From Cellulophaga sp. Hel_I_12 (lineage in GTDB: Bacteria; Bacteroidota; Bacteroidia; Flavobacteriales; Flavobacteriaceae), in contig NZ_JUHB01000001.1 in the NCBI RefSeq assembly GCF_000799565.1, positions 2,545,501-2,609,500 on the forward strand: a stretch of 64,000 bases of DNA. Direction: 5' to 3'. A program made the translations under genes and the position numbers. Every line of letters starts with the position of its first letter. Within the stretch, counting starts at the first letter, position 1. Shown here piece after piece: positions 56,326 to 64,000 of this stretch. The notes below the pieces were generated by a model. The model searched no databases. It had not been told where the DNA came from and was given only the letters and a program-made list of their open reading frames with translations.

Positions 56326-57669
56326 CTATCCCAGCAAATCATCCTCCGCTGCTTTAGGTTTTGGTGCCTCAGGAGTTGCAGGGGCCTCTTTTGAAGGAGC
56401 AGTACCATCTGTTTTGTAATACTCTTCAAAAATTTCTTTCATGTCGATCCCGTAACGGTTGGCAAAATCTTTTTGAATATCAGCATCTTTCACCCTAATT
56501 TCTTGCAAAGCCTCTGCGTAACTAGAATACACCCCTTGCATTACTTTTTCGTGAACCGGAATATTATCCATCATTTCTTGACGCGCCTTAGCACTTGCGG
56601 TATGCATAGAAGCTAAAGTCTGACCAATATGCTCGTCGGTTTTTACCCCTAAATGTTCTAAAATAGCCGCGAATTCTTGGTCTGTTCTGGCCTTTAAAGC
56701 TACAACATAACCATCATAATATTTTAAACGTTCATCGGTATCACTCTTTAATTTAGCACGGTGGGTTTGTAAATTGCTGCGTAAAGAGGTGAGCACTTTA
56801 ATGGTTAAATTATGCTTATGCACAAAGCTGTCTTTACTAGCAGCAAGCGTAGTATAGGCGTTTTTTAAACCTTCTAATTCCTCTACTTTTTGTTCAATAG
56901 TAGTTACTTTTCCGATGGCTTCAGAGTATGCTGGAGACTGTTTATCGGATATTTCTTCTAGGGATTGTCGCGCTTGTTTTAAAAGGGCATATTGTTCCTC
57001 TAGTTTATCTTCTGTTTCTTGCTTTTTCTCTAAGGCTTTCGTGTGATTTTTACTCGCCTCTACGATGGCTACTTGTAATTTATCTTCTACCTCCTTAATC
57101 TCTACTTCTCTGGTTTTTAAACGGCCTACCGCAGCCTGGCTCTTATAACTCAGTTCGTTCAGTAGGGTTTGTACATCTGCCGTCTCAATACGTTCTTGAA
57201 ACATGGCTTTCGCTTTCATATCAGCGCCATCTCGCGTTTTTTGTGCTGCAACAAGTTCTTCTTCACGGCTTTTGATTTTTGCTTTACGTCCCCAAAGGTT
57301 GTTCCACCAATTGTCTTTTACGTTTTCAGCATTTTCTAGCTCTACCTTAGCTCTTTCTAAAGCCTTTTGAGCAGAATCAATTACCTTTTGTTCATTGGCA
57401 TTTAGTGTAGAGAATTTTTCAAAAATAATCCCTACTTCATCCTGATAGTCTGTTAAGTCTTTTATGGCATCCAATAAAGACTTTCTATCTTGTTCAGCCA
57501 TGCCTACCACATCATCTAATGTGGCATTTAATATTTTTTGACGTGATTGTGGGTCGTCTTCTTGCGCTAGTTTAGACTTCATTTGATCTACGGCTTTGCC
57601 CCAGTTCACATCTACTTTCGCTTCTTTAGAGTTAGATTCGGTTTCTAATAAGTCAAAATCATCAGCCAT
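56326..57669 (-). CDS. long coiled-coil protein heading the AAA ATPase operon
   Basis: A 447-residue, highly charged protein, predicted coiled coil over about residues 85-310 (repeated E/K/A/L heptads). A Trp-rich break (WWNNLWGRK at about 120-128) could contact a membrane. Both ends are acidic with a similar short motif: DDFDLLE at the N-terminus and EDDLLG at the C-terminus, the latter after an Ala/Pro linker. No signal peptide or membrane helix. The layout is reminiscent of TelA-like proteins, but I see no decisive family signature. A UUCG-capped GC hairpin (56314-56325) lies right after the stop. Confidence 0.7.
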   Translation of the reverse strand: MADDFDLLETESNSKEAKVDVNWGKAVDQMKSKLAQEDDPQSRQKILNATLDDVVGMAEQDRKSLLDAIKDLTDYQDEVGIIFEKFSTLNANEQKVIDSAQKALERAKVELENAENVKDNWWNNLWGRKAKIKSREEELVAAQKTRDGADMKAKAMFQERIETADVQTLLNELSYKSQAAVGRLKTREVEIKEVEDKLQVAIVEASKNHTKALEKKQETEDKLEEQYALLKQARQSLEEISDKQSPAYSEAIGKVTTIEQKVEELEGLKNAYTTLAASKDSFVHKHNLTIKVLTSLRSNLQTHRAKLKSDTDERLKYYDGYVVALKARTDQEFAAILEHLGVKTDEHIGQTLASMHTASAKARQEMMDNIPVHEKVMQGVYSSYAEALQEIRVKDADIQKDFANRYGIDMKEIFEEYYKTDGTAPSKEAPATPEAPKPKAAEDDLLG

Positions 57670-58018
57670 AATTAGTGGGTAGTATTTAAAGGATTAGTAT
57701 ACGGTTAAATTTCGGTAAAAAAATTGAGTTTGAAAAGCTTTTAGCTATTGGTAGTGAAAAATTAAAAAATGTTACGGATGAGCGGCGAGAAAATTATTTT
57801 TTTATGGGTTTAGGTATCGATGAAATGCTTTTTAAGCAGAAACTATTAAAGTTGGTTGTTTTGTTTAGCTACTTTTTATTTCTTCGGTATAGCTTTAGCT
57901 TACACCAACAGAACAGATATTTAATTCAAAAACTAGAACTATATGAGGCCTACAAAACATTTTAGGGCATAGGTATTGGTATAATAATTGTTATTTTTGA
58001 AATTCAATAGCCAACTTC
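57670..58018. other. divergent intergenic region between the coiled-coil gene and the DUF1460 gene
   Basis: About 350 bp. Besides the candidate -7 element at 57992-57999 I see no gene, repeat or RNA. No clear promoter for the - strand operon was found. Confidence 0.45.
57992..57999 (+). promoter_or_regulatory. -7 element of the DUF1460 gene
   Basis: TATTTTTG, 19 bp before the ATG at 58019. The nearest upstream TTG (57976) is closer than usual. Confidence 0.4.
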
Positions 58019-58867
58019 ATGAAAAAGACAGGTCTCTTATTGATATTATGTTTATGTATAAGCTTTAGTTTTGCGCAACACATCGTTTGTTCTGCTCAGG
58101 ACACAGCCACTTTTACGACTAAGATTAAGGAGTTTGTCAAGCTGCCAAAGCAACCTATGGGCAATACGGTAGTTGCTATTGGAAAATCGTTTTTAGGTAC
58201 GCCTTATGTCGCAAAAACCTTAGAAATTGGCGAAACAGAAGTCCTGGTGATTAATTTTCAAGGGTTTGATTGTACTACGTTTATAGAAAATGTTTTGGCT
58301 TTTACAATGATGGTCAAAAAAGAACAATCAAATTTTGATGATTTTACTAAAAATTTGGAGACCATTCGGTATAAAAATGGCATATTGAATGGCTACTCAT
58401 CTCGTTTACATTACTTTTCGGAATGGATTGCAAACAATCAGTTGAAGGGTTTAATTAAAGACATTACTGCTGAAATTGGAGGTACGCCGATCACCAAAGA
58501 AATTAATTTTATGAGTACCCACCGAGAATTATATCCTTTTTTAAAAGTTAATGATGCTAATTTAGAAAAAATAAAAGCCTCAGAAAACTACTTAAACAGT
58601 CAAGAAATTTGCATTTTACCGCAAGATCAAATTTCAGCCAATGAGTACTTGATTCAGTCTGGGGATATTATTGCCTTAACCACATCGATTAAAGGTTTAG
58701 ACATCACCCATACAGGCATTGCTACGCGAGAAATAGATGGTCGCATTCATTTATTACATGCCTCTACTTCTGGTGCTGTGGAAGTTTCAAAATTGCCTTT
58801 AGCAGATTATTTGAAAGGGATAAAGAGTAATACAGGGATTATGGTGGCGAGGGTAAGCCTCTTCTAG
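58019..58867 (+). CDS. DUF1460 family protein (NlpC/P60-like amidase fold), exported
   Basis: A 282-residue protein with a signal peptide at 1-19/20 (ending SFAQ). Papain-like active-site features are Cys85 in FDCTTFIEN and His231 in DITHTGIA, with SGDIIAL between, as in DUF1460/NlpC-P60 relatives that act on peptidoglycan or muropeptides. It would work in the periplasm, and stands alone between two divergent or convergent units. Confidence 0.82.
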   Translation: MKKTGLLLILCLCISFSFAQHIVCSAQDTATFTTKIKEFVKLPKQPMGNTVVAIGKSFLGTPYVAKTLEIGETEVLVINFQGFDCTTFIENVLAFTMMVKKEQSNFDDFTKNLETIRYKNGILNGYSSRLHYFSEWIANNQLKGLIKDITAEIGGTPITKEINFMSTHRELYPFLKVNDANLEKIKASENYLNSQEICILPQDQISANEYLIQSGDIIALTTSIKGLDITHTGIATREIDGRIHLLHASTSGAVEVSKLPLADYLKGIKSNTGIMVARVSLF

Positions 58868-59024
58868 CTCCCCCAAAGGAGGAGAACTCCAATGATTGTG
58901 GATTATTATTACTTTAGATTGTTAGGTTTTTTCATTCTAAACCGAGCACCCAAACCCAGCACCTATTTTTTAAAAGTTGCCCTTTTTAGCTCAGCACTCA
59001 GCAGATTCCAAGTAGGGCTAGGGG

Positions 59025-59813
59025 CTACTTTTTCAAGCACCAAAGTATACCACCTAGCAAATGCTGCCTAAAATCAGGATCGTCATATGCTTCAACGGTA
59101 TGTCCTAAGCCCGTATAAAATGAACGGCCACCACCAAATTCATGAAACCAGGCAATCGGGTGCTGATCCCCATTTTTGCCGCCCACGTAACTCCTTTCAT
59201 CTAATTTTAGCAACACCTGTACTTCAGGATTTAAATTTTTAAAATTATACCATTCATCAAAGTGTGTCCAAGTGGAATCTAGATGGGCAGTAGATTGGTG
59301 ATTAGGCATACTCACAGTGAGTACCGCTTCTTGTTGTTCGGGGTGGCTTTCAAAGTAAGCACCCACCAATTTATTATACCAAGGCCATTCGTATTCGGTA
59401 TCTGTAGCAGCGTGCACGCCTAAAAAGCTACCACCATCTGCTATATATTTTTCAAATACCTTTTGTTGGTCACTTCCTAAAACATCACCAGTAGTACTTA
59501 AGAATAATACTAATTGGTATTTTTTAAGATTTGCCGTTGAAAAAGCTAAAGAATCTTCGGTCTGGGTGATGCCAAAATTATGCAGAACACCTAATTCCTT
59601 CAGCGTTTCAACGCCTTTATCAATAGATTTATGCCTATACCCTGCTGTTTTTGTGAATACTAAAATTTGCGGGGTTGCGTTTTTTACTTTTGACATAGAA
59701 ACCTTGAAGGGCTCGGTGTCATTTAAAACCACTTGTTGATCAATTTTTGAACTACCACAAGAGGTACATGCCACCAGGGTTAAAATTAAGCTACTTTTTA
59801 GTACTATGTTCAT
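59025..59813 (-). CDS. ThuA-like domain lipoprotein
   Basis: A 262-residue lipoprotein. The lipobox LVAC puts the lipid on Cys16. The mature part is a ThuA-like (glutamine amidotransferase-like) fold: ILVFTKTAGYRHKSI, the GGSFLGVHAATDTEYEWPWY segment and the C-terminal GRSFYTGLGHT. ThuA-like proteins are linked to sugar metabolism in other bacteria; the function of the exported flavobacterial ones is not settled. Confidence 0.85.
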   Translation of the reverse strand: MNIVLKSSLILTLVACTSCGSSKIDQQVVLNDTEPFKVSMSKVKNATPQILVFTKTAGYRHKSIDKGVETLKELGVLHNFGITQTEDSLAFSTANLKKYQLVLFLSTTGDVLGSDQQKVFEKYIADGGSFLGVHAATDTEYEWPWYNKLVGAYFESHPEQQEAVLTVSMPNHQSTAHLDSTWTHFDEWYNFKNLNPEVQVLLKLDERSYVGGKNGDQHPIAWFHEFGGGRSFYTGLGHTVEAYDDPDFRQHLLGGILWCLKK

Positions 59814-59889
59814 AAGGTTTATAAGGTTAAATGAAGTATAAATATCGTTAATTCTACGAAATGAGCTATGCCTATTTTATAAGCTATGA

Positions 59890-60777
59890 TTAGCTGGCCA
59901 AGGCCATTAAATATTTTTTAGGGGTTGTTCCGTATTTTTTCTTGAAGGCGGCTATAAAATGACTTGAGGTGCTATAACCTACTTTTAAACCAACTTCGTT
60001 GACATTATGCTGACCGCTTTCTAACATTTTACGTGCGTAATCCATTTTATAATCAAATAAAAAACTAAAAACGGAATCCCCATAAATTTGTTTAAAACCC
60101 TCTTTTAGTTTTTTTAATGAAAGTCCTATTTCGTCAGATAATTCGGTCAGGGTTGGTGGTTCTGCCATGCGACTAATCATAATTTCTTTTGCTTTGCGGA
60201 TTCTGCGAACATTGTCTTCATCTGCTAAAAAGGGACATTGATCTATGGCGGCGTCATTACTTTTATTAAAGTAGAGCGATATAAGTTCATATACTTTCCC
60301 CTTGATGTAAAGTTCCTTTATAGAGTGATGCAAATTGTAGTTCATCATCTGACTCAAAATAACGGCGATCGCTGGACTAAACGCTTCTTGGTTATAGTAT
60401 TTTTTCTCCTTATTGTCATTGCTTAGAAAAGGAATATAATCAGCTTCGTTAGAAAATAAGGAATGAAATTTTTGTATCGTCATGATGATAGATACCAACC
60501 AAGAATTTGCTTGTAGTTCTAGATTTAAAGGTAAATCTACCTTAGTATTGTATAACAAAAGTGAATTCTCTTCAGGAACTTCCAAAGCATAGCGACCTTC
60601 ATTAAAAATAAACTTAGCATTGCCTTTTAAACAAAAGTGAAATTGTATAAAGGAACTGTCTATTTGCCTGCTAACTGTTTGTTTATGAGTGTCATCATTC
60701 TGAATTTTTAACACGAAAAAACCGTGATCAATTAAAATTTCATCAAAGGAACCTTTAGCGATGTTTTTTTCTTCCAT
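59890..60777 (-). CDS. AraC-family transcriptional regulator
   Basis: A 295-residue protein. The N-terminal part (to about 180) is a cupin-like sensing region (FIQFHFCLKGNAKFIF, LLYNTKVDLPL). The C-terminal 100 residues hold two helix-turn-helix motifs (LTELSDEIGLSLKKLKEGFK and VNEVGLKVGYSTSSHFIAAFKKKYGTTPKKY). The gene is divergent from hemA, an arrangement common in flavobacteria, with a 21-bp palindrome between them. It may control itself or the haem genes; the signal is unknown. Confidence 0.92.
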   Translation of the reverse strand: MEEKNIAKGSFDEILIDHGFFVLKIQNDDTHKQTVSRQIDSSFIQFHFCLKGNAKFIFNEGRYALEVPEENSLLLYNTKVDLPLNLELQANSWLVSIIMTIQKFHSLFSNEADYIPFLSNDNKEKKYYNQEAFSPAIAVILSQMMNYNLHHSIKELYIKGKVYELISLYFNKSNDAAIDQCPFLADEDNVRRIRKAKEIMISRMAEPPTLTELSDEIGLSLKKLKEGFKQIYGDSVFSFLFDYKMDYARKMLESGQHNVNEVGLKVGYSTSSHFIAAFKKKYGTTPKKYLMALAS

Positions 60778-60800
60778 AGAGATTTAAAAATTAGCGGAAC

Positions 60801-60821
60801 TATTTAGAAACGTTCTAAATA
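60801..60821. promoter_or_regulatory. perfect palindrome between the AraC-type gene and hemA, candidate operator
   Basis: TATTTAGAA and TTCTAAATA flank ACG, giving a 9+3+9 dyad. It is 24 bp upstream of the AraC-type ATG and 160 bp upstream of the hemA ATG. The binding protein is unknown. Confidence 0.5.
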
Positions 60822-60952
60822 AAAATGTTTCAAAGCCTTGTATTTGCTCTAAAATTACTATAATTAAGCCAATTTACACCGAAATAGGATTAAAAAAACT
60901 TGAAACGATACTAATTGTTCCGCAAGCGTTACTTTTTTGGCTTTCATAGCAG

Positions 60953-60960
60953 TATTTTTG
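60953..60960 (+). promoter_or_regulatory. -7 element of hemA
   Basis: TATTTTTG, 22 bp before the hemA ATG at 60982. It argues against the TTG at 60937 as a start, since that lies upstream of the promoter. Confidence 0.45.
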
Positions 60961-60981
60961 CACCCGATTGTCAGGTATTTT

Positions 60982-62238
60982 ATGAAAGATTACCATATTT
61001 CCAAACATAATTCATTTTACACTATTGGTCTCAACTACAAAAAAGCTGATGCCGAAATACGTGGAAAATTTAGTTTAGTAGAAGCTTCTATCGATAACTT
61101 ATTGATGCAAGCCAAAGCTCAAGGTATTGACGGCCTTTTGGTAACTTCCACCTGCAACAGAACTGAACTTTATGGTTTTGCGCAGCATCCTTTTCAATTG
61201 ATCAAATTACTATGTGATAATACGTTAGGCACGGTTGAAGAGTTTCAAGAAGTGGCCTATGTCTACAAGAATAATGACGCCATAAGTCACCTATTTAGAG
61301 TGGGTACTGGCTTAGACAGTCAAATTCTAGGCGATTTTGAAATTATAAGTCAACTACGTCAGAGTTTTAATCGGTCCAAAAAGTTTAATATCGCGAATCC
61401 GTTTTTAGAGCGTTTGTGCAATTCGGTGATCCAAGCTAGTAAACGTATTAAAAATGACACAGAGATTTCCTCAGGGGCTACCTCTGTTGCATTTGCCTCT
61501 GTGCAATACATTTTCAAAACAATACCGGATATCTCCGATAAAAATATTTTGCTCTTTGGCACCGGTAAAATTGGAAGAAATACCTGTGAGAATTTAATAA
61601 AACATACGAAAAACTCCCAAATAACGCTTATCAATAGAACTAAAGATAAGGCGCAAAGAATTGCGGGAAAGTTCGATTTAGTGGTCAAAGATTACGGCGA
61701 CCTGCAAACAGAGATTAGAAATTCTGATGTTCTCATCGTGGCGACAGGAGCACAATCGCCTACTATTTCGAAAGAGATGATTCACACCAAAAAACCCCTA
61801 TTAATTTTAGATTTATCGATTCCAAAAAATGTGGCTTTTGATGTCACTGATTTACCCAATGTAAGCCTGGTACATTTAGATCAGCTTTCACAAATTACGG
61901 ATGATAATTTAGAAAGAAGAAAGCAGTTTATTCCAGAAGCTGAAGCTATTATTGAGCATATAAAAGATGAGTTTATTCAGTGGTTAGAAACTCGAAAATT
62001 TGCTCCCGTCATCAAAGCCCTAAAAAAGAAATTAAAGACGATGAAAGATGAAGAACTCAACTTTCAAAGCAAAAAACTAACAGATTTTAATTCGGTTCAA
62101 GCCGATATTGTTTCTGAACGCATTATTCAAAAAATAACCAAACAATTTGCCAATCACTTAAAAGGCGATGATATTGATGCAGATAACAGTTTAGCATTAA
62201 TTCAAAAAGTGTTTCAATTAGAATTAGAAACCAAATGA
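60982..62238 (+). CDS. hemA: glutamyl-tRNA reductase
   Basis: A 418-residue enzyme that reduces glutamyl-tRNA to glutamate-1-semialdehyde, the first step of haem synthesis by the C5 route. Catalytic Cys58 is in TSTCNRTE, the NADPH motif is FGTGKIGRN, and the C-terminal dimerisation helices are present. ATG 60982 is chosen over the upstream TTG, which precedes the promoter element and adds unrelated residues. The stop overlaps the hemCD start by 4 bp. Confidence 0.96.
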   Translation: MKDYHISKHNSFYTIGLNYKKADAEIRGKFSLVEASIDNLLMQAKAQGIDGLLVTSTCNRTELYGFAQHPFQLIKLLCDNTLGTVEEFQEVAYVYKNNDAISHLFRVGTGLDSQILGDFEIISQLRQSFNRSKKFNIANPFLERLCNSVIQASKRIKNDTEISSGATSVAFASVQYIFKTIPDISDKNILLFGTGKIGRNTCENLIKHTKNSQITLINRTKDKAQRIAGKFDLVVKDYGDLQTEIRNSDVLIVATGAQSPTISKEMIHTKKPLLILDLSIPKNVAFDVTDLPNVSLVHLDQLSQITDDNLERRKQFIPEAEAIIEHIKDEFIQWLETRKFAPVIKALKKKLKTMKDEELNFQSKKLTDFNSVQADIVSERIIQKITKQFANHLKGDDIDADNSLALIQKVFQLELETK

Positions 62239-63803
62239 GTAAAACAATCCGCATTGGAACACGCGATAGTGAATTAGCACTATGGCAAGCAAATACCGTA
62301 AAAAAGCAGCTAGAAGAACAGGGATACCAAACGGTATTAGTCCCTGTAAAATCTATGGGCGACTTAGTTTTAGATAAACCGCTTCATGAATTGGGCATTA
62401 CTGGGGTATTTACAAAAGCATTAGATGTGGCCATGCTGAAAGGTCAAATTGATATTGCTGTTCATTCAATGAAAGATGTGCCTACGGTTTTGCCAAAAGG
62501 CATCATTCAAGCGGCAGTTCTAAAGCGTGGAAATTATATGGATATTCTTGCTTTTAAAAACAACGAAGAATTTTTATCCCAAGAAAAAGCTACGATCGCT
62601 ACGGGCAGCTTACGAAGAAAAGCACAATGGCTGAACAGATACCCAACCCATACAGTCGTTGATTTACGCGGCAACGTACAAACCCGTGCTGAAAAGTTAG
62701 ACCATAACGATTGGAATGGCGCCATTTTCGCGGCAGCAGGTCTAGAACGTGTAGGCCTAGAATTTGAAAACACTATTGGTTTAACTTGGATGGTGCCCGC
62801 ACCAGCACAAGGCGCAGTTGTGATTGTCGCTTTAGATAACGATGATTTTTCGAGAAAAGCTTGTGCAGAATTAAACGATAAGGAAACTCAAATTTGTACT
62901 GGTTTAGAGCGTCAATTTTTAAATATTTTAGAGGGTGGGTGTACCGCACCTATTGGAGCTTTATCGACCATTAAAGATAAAAACATAAGTCTAAAAGGTG
63001 TGTTGTTAAGTGTTGATGGAAAAAAGAAGCTAGAGGTAGAATTTACTTCTGTTCTTGGAAAACATGAAAACTTAGCAATAGCAGCTGCAGAACGTATCTT
63101 CGAGCGTGGAGGTAGAAACTTGATGCGTGAAATTGCCGGCTTAACAAAAGAACCTACTATTTTCTCTACAAAAAAATTAACAGTCGCTCAATTGGCGCAA
63201 TTTAATCCTGAGATTTCGGTCGCTTCTGAAGATTTCCTGCGTATCAACTTGAACAGGATTCCGAAACTGACTTTAAAAAAAGAACTACAGAATGTCATTA
63301 TTACAAGCCAAAATGCCGTTGAAGCAATTTTGGCAAGCATAAGTCCTGAGGAACTTCAATTTAAAAATATTTACTGCGTTGGGCGTAAAACCAAACGATT
63401 GATAGAAAAACATATTGGAAAGGTGACCCATTTTGAATCCCAAGGGAAAGACCTTGCCAACTATTTAGTGGAGTATTTAGAGGGCACGGACGTGACGTAT
63501 TTTTGTAGTGATATTCGCTTAGATACCATACCGACTGTTTTGGAACAGAACAATATAAGCGTGCATGAAATTGAAGCATATAGCACCAAAGAGGCTCCCG
63601 TTAAAATACCAAAAAGCACGCGTGCTGTGCTTTTTTATAGTCCGTCAGCGGTGCAAAGTTATCTTCAAGTAAATACCTCAGACCTTATAGCGTATTGTAT
63701 TGGAGAAACAACAGCAGAAGAAGCTAGGAAAAGTTTTTCTGAGGTTAGGGTTGCTCAAACGGCAACTATTGAGGGTGTTATTGATTTAGTGAATAAAAAA
63801 TAA
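62235..63803 (+). CDS. hemC: hydroxymethylbilane synthase fused to uroporphyrinogen-III synthase
   Basis: A 522-residue bifunctional protein. Residues 1 to about 300 are HemC: IRIGTRDSELALWQA, the HSMKDVP motif with catalytic Asp81, SLRRKAQW, and Cys236 in EGGCTAPIGA, which carries the dipyrromethane cofactor. Residues from about 340 are HemD-like (VIITSQNAVEAIL, YCVGRKTKRLIE, VLFYSPSAVQSYL, YCIGETTAEEA). The protein would take porphobilinogen to uroporphyrinogen III in one chain. It is translationally coupled to hemA by a 4-bp overlap. hemE is not directly downstream. Confidence 0.94.
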   Translation: MSKTIRIGTRDSELALWQANTVKKQLEEQGYQTVLVPVKSMGDLVLDKPLHELGITGVFTKALDVAMLKGQIDIAVHSMKDVPTVLPKGIIQAAVLKRGNYMDILAFKNNEEFLSQEKATIATGSLRRKAQWLNRYPTHTVVDLRGNVQTRAEKLDHNDWNGAIFAAAGLERVGLEFENTIGLTWMVPAPAQGAVVIVALDNDDFSRKACAELNDKETQICTGLERQFLNILEGGCTAPIGALSTIKDKNISLKGVLLSVDGKKKLEVEFTSVLGKHENLAIAAAERIFERGGRNLMREIAGLTKEPTIFSTKKLTVAQLAQFNPEISVASEDFLRINLNRIPKLTLKKELQNVIITSQNAVEAILASISPEELQFKNIYCVGRKTKRLIEKHIGKVTHFESQGKDLANYLVEYLEGTDVTYFCSDIRLDTIPTVLEQNNISVHEIEAYSTKEAPVKIPKSTRAVLFYSPSAVQSYLQVNTSDLIAYCIGETTAEEARKSFSEVRVAQTATIEGVIDLVNKK

Positions 63804-63836
63804 CTACTTTTCGAGTAAACGATTAATCTAAAAATC

Positions 63837-64000
63837 ATGTTCGACTCCATTATTCCAAAATTACCGATGCGTAATAAAATCATTACTGAGGACTATTATG
63901 TTGATCAACTAGGTTTTGAAAGGGTTAGCACTGTAGATTATGACGATTACCTAATGTTGAAAAAAGAGGCTGTTGAAATTCATTTTTTTAAGTTTACAGC
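63837..64000 (+). CDS. VOC-family (glyoxalase/bleomycin-resistance-like) protein, 3' end outside window
   Basis: An ATG at 63837 opens a frame that runs to the window edge (54 codons visible). The start MFDSIIPKLPMRNK followed by DYYVDQLGFERV resembles the first beta-alpha-beta unit of bleomycin-resistance/glyoxalase-like VOC proteins. It lies 33 bp after hemCD and may be read from the same transcript. Assignment is from the N-terminus only. Confidence 0.65.
   Translation, partial: MFDSIIPKLPMRNKIITEDYYVDQLGFERVSTVDYDDYLMLKKEAVEIHFFKFT

Noticed and set aside
60937-60981. TTG-initiated extension of HemA
   Set aside because: It begins upstream of the TATTTTTG element and adds non-homologous residues; ATG 60982 fits the family.

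Overview
The window reads as chromosome of a member of the Bacteroidota, most likely a (marine) Flavobacteriaceae. The evidence is a SusC/SusD pair, promoters of the Bacteroidota type (TTG, about 19 bp, TAnnTTTG), a PorE-like OmpA/beta-propeller protein, a three-subunit succinate dehydrogenase with one long cytochrome b subunit, a HemC-HemD fusion, and many small conserved families typical of flavobacteria (DUF4254, DUF6427, DUF6341, DUF2721, DUF1460). Overall base composition is AT-rich. I see no rRNA, tRNA, CRISPR array, insertion sequence or prophage.

Left part (1-7.1 kb, + strand): the 3' half of a SusC gene, its SusD partner, a sodium:solute symporter, and an arsenosugar-type module (metallophosphoesterase-like protein with a substituted metal site, AhpD-like CxxC protein, ArsS radical SAM enzyme). 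Then come a TetR regulator (7.5 kb), a GT9 heptosyltransferase-like gene with DUF4254, a divergent membrane-protein pair (DUF6427/DUF6341-like) and purD.

Centre (13.0-37.7 kb, - strand): one long O-antigen-type polysaccharide locus, transcribed from high to low coordinates. It holds a Wzz-like chain-length protein, RfbB and RfbA (dTDP-4-keto-6-deoxyglucose), WecB and WecC (UDP-ManNAcA), WbpD/WbpE/WbpB homologues (3-acetamido uronic acid), a Wzx flippase, an AsnB-type amidotransferase, two polymerase/ligase-type membrane proteins, glycosyltransferases, the WbpG/HisH2/HisF2 trio that turns an acetamido group into an acetamidino group, a two-domain oxidoreductase, a heparinase II/III-like protein, a WbuB-like transferase, a WecA-type initiating transferase and a UDP-glucuronate decarboxylase-like enzyme. 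Together these predict a lipid-linked repeat unit containing an acetamidino-modified diamino-uronic acid. Upstream of wzz lies a 563-residue protein whose C-terminal half carries nucleoside-phosphorylase-like motifs.

Right part: GH3 acyl-adenylase-like gene and M23 peptidase (-), tatA and the PorE-like OmpA gene (+), sdhCAB (-), then a seven-gene - strand operon (49.3-57.7 kb) of largely unnamed proteins: a coiled-coil protein, an unrecognised protein, an AAA ATPase, a DUF6638-like protein and three membrane proteins. This is the best candidate in the window for an undescribed system. The window closes with DUF1460 and ThuA-like genes, an AraC-type regulator divergent from hemA-hemCD (with a perfect 21-bp palindrome between them), and the start of a VOC-family gene cut by the window edge.
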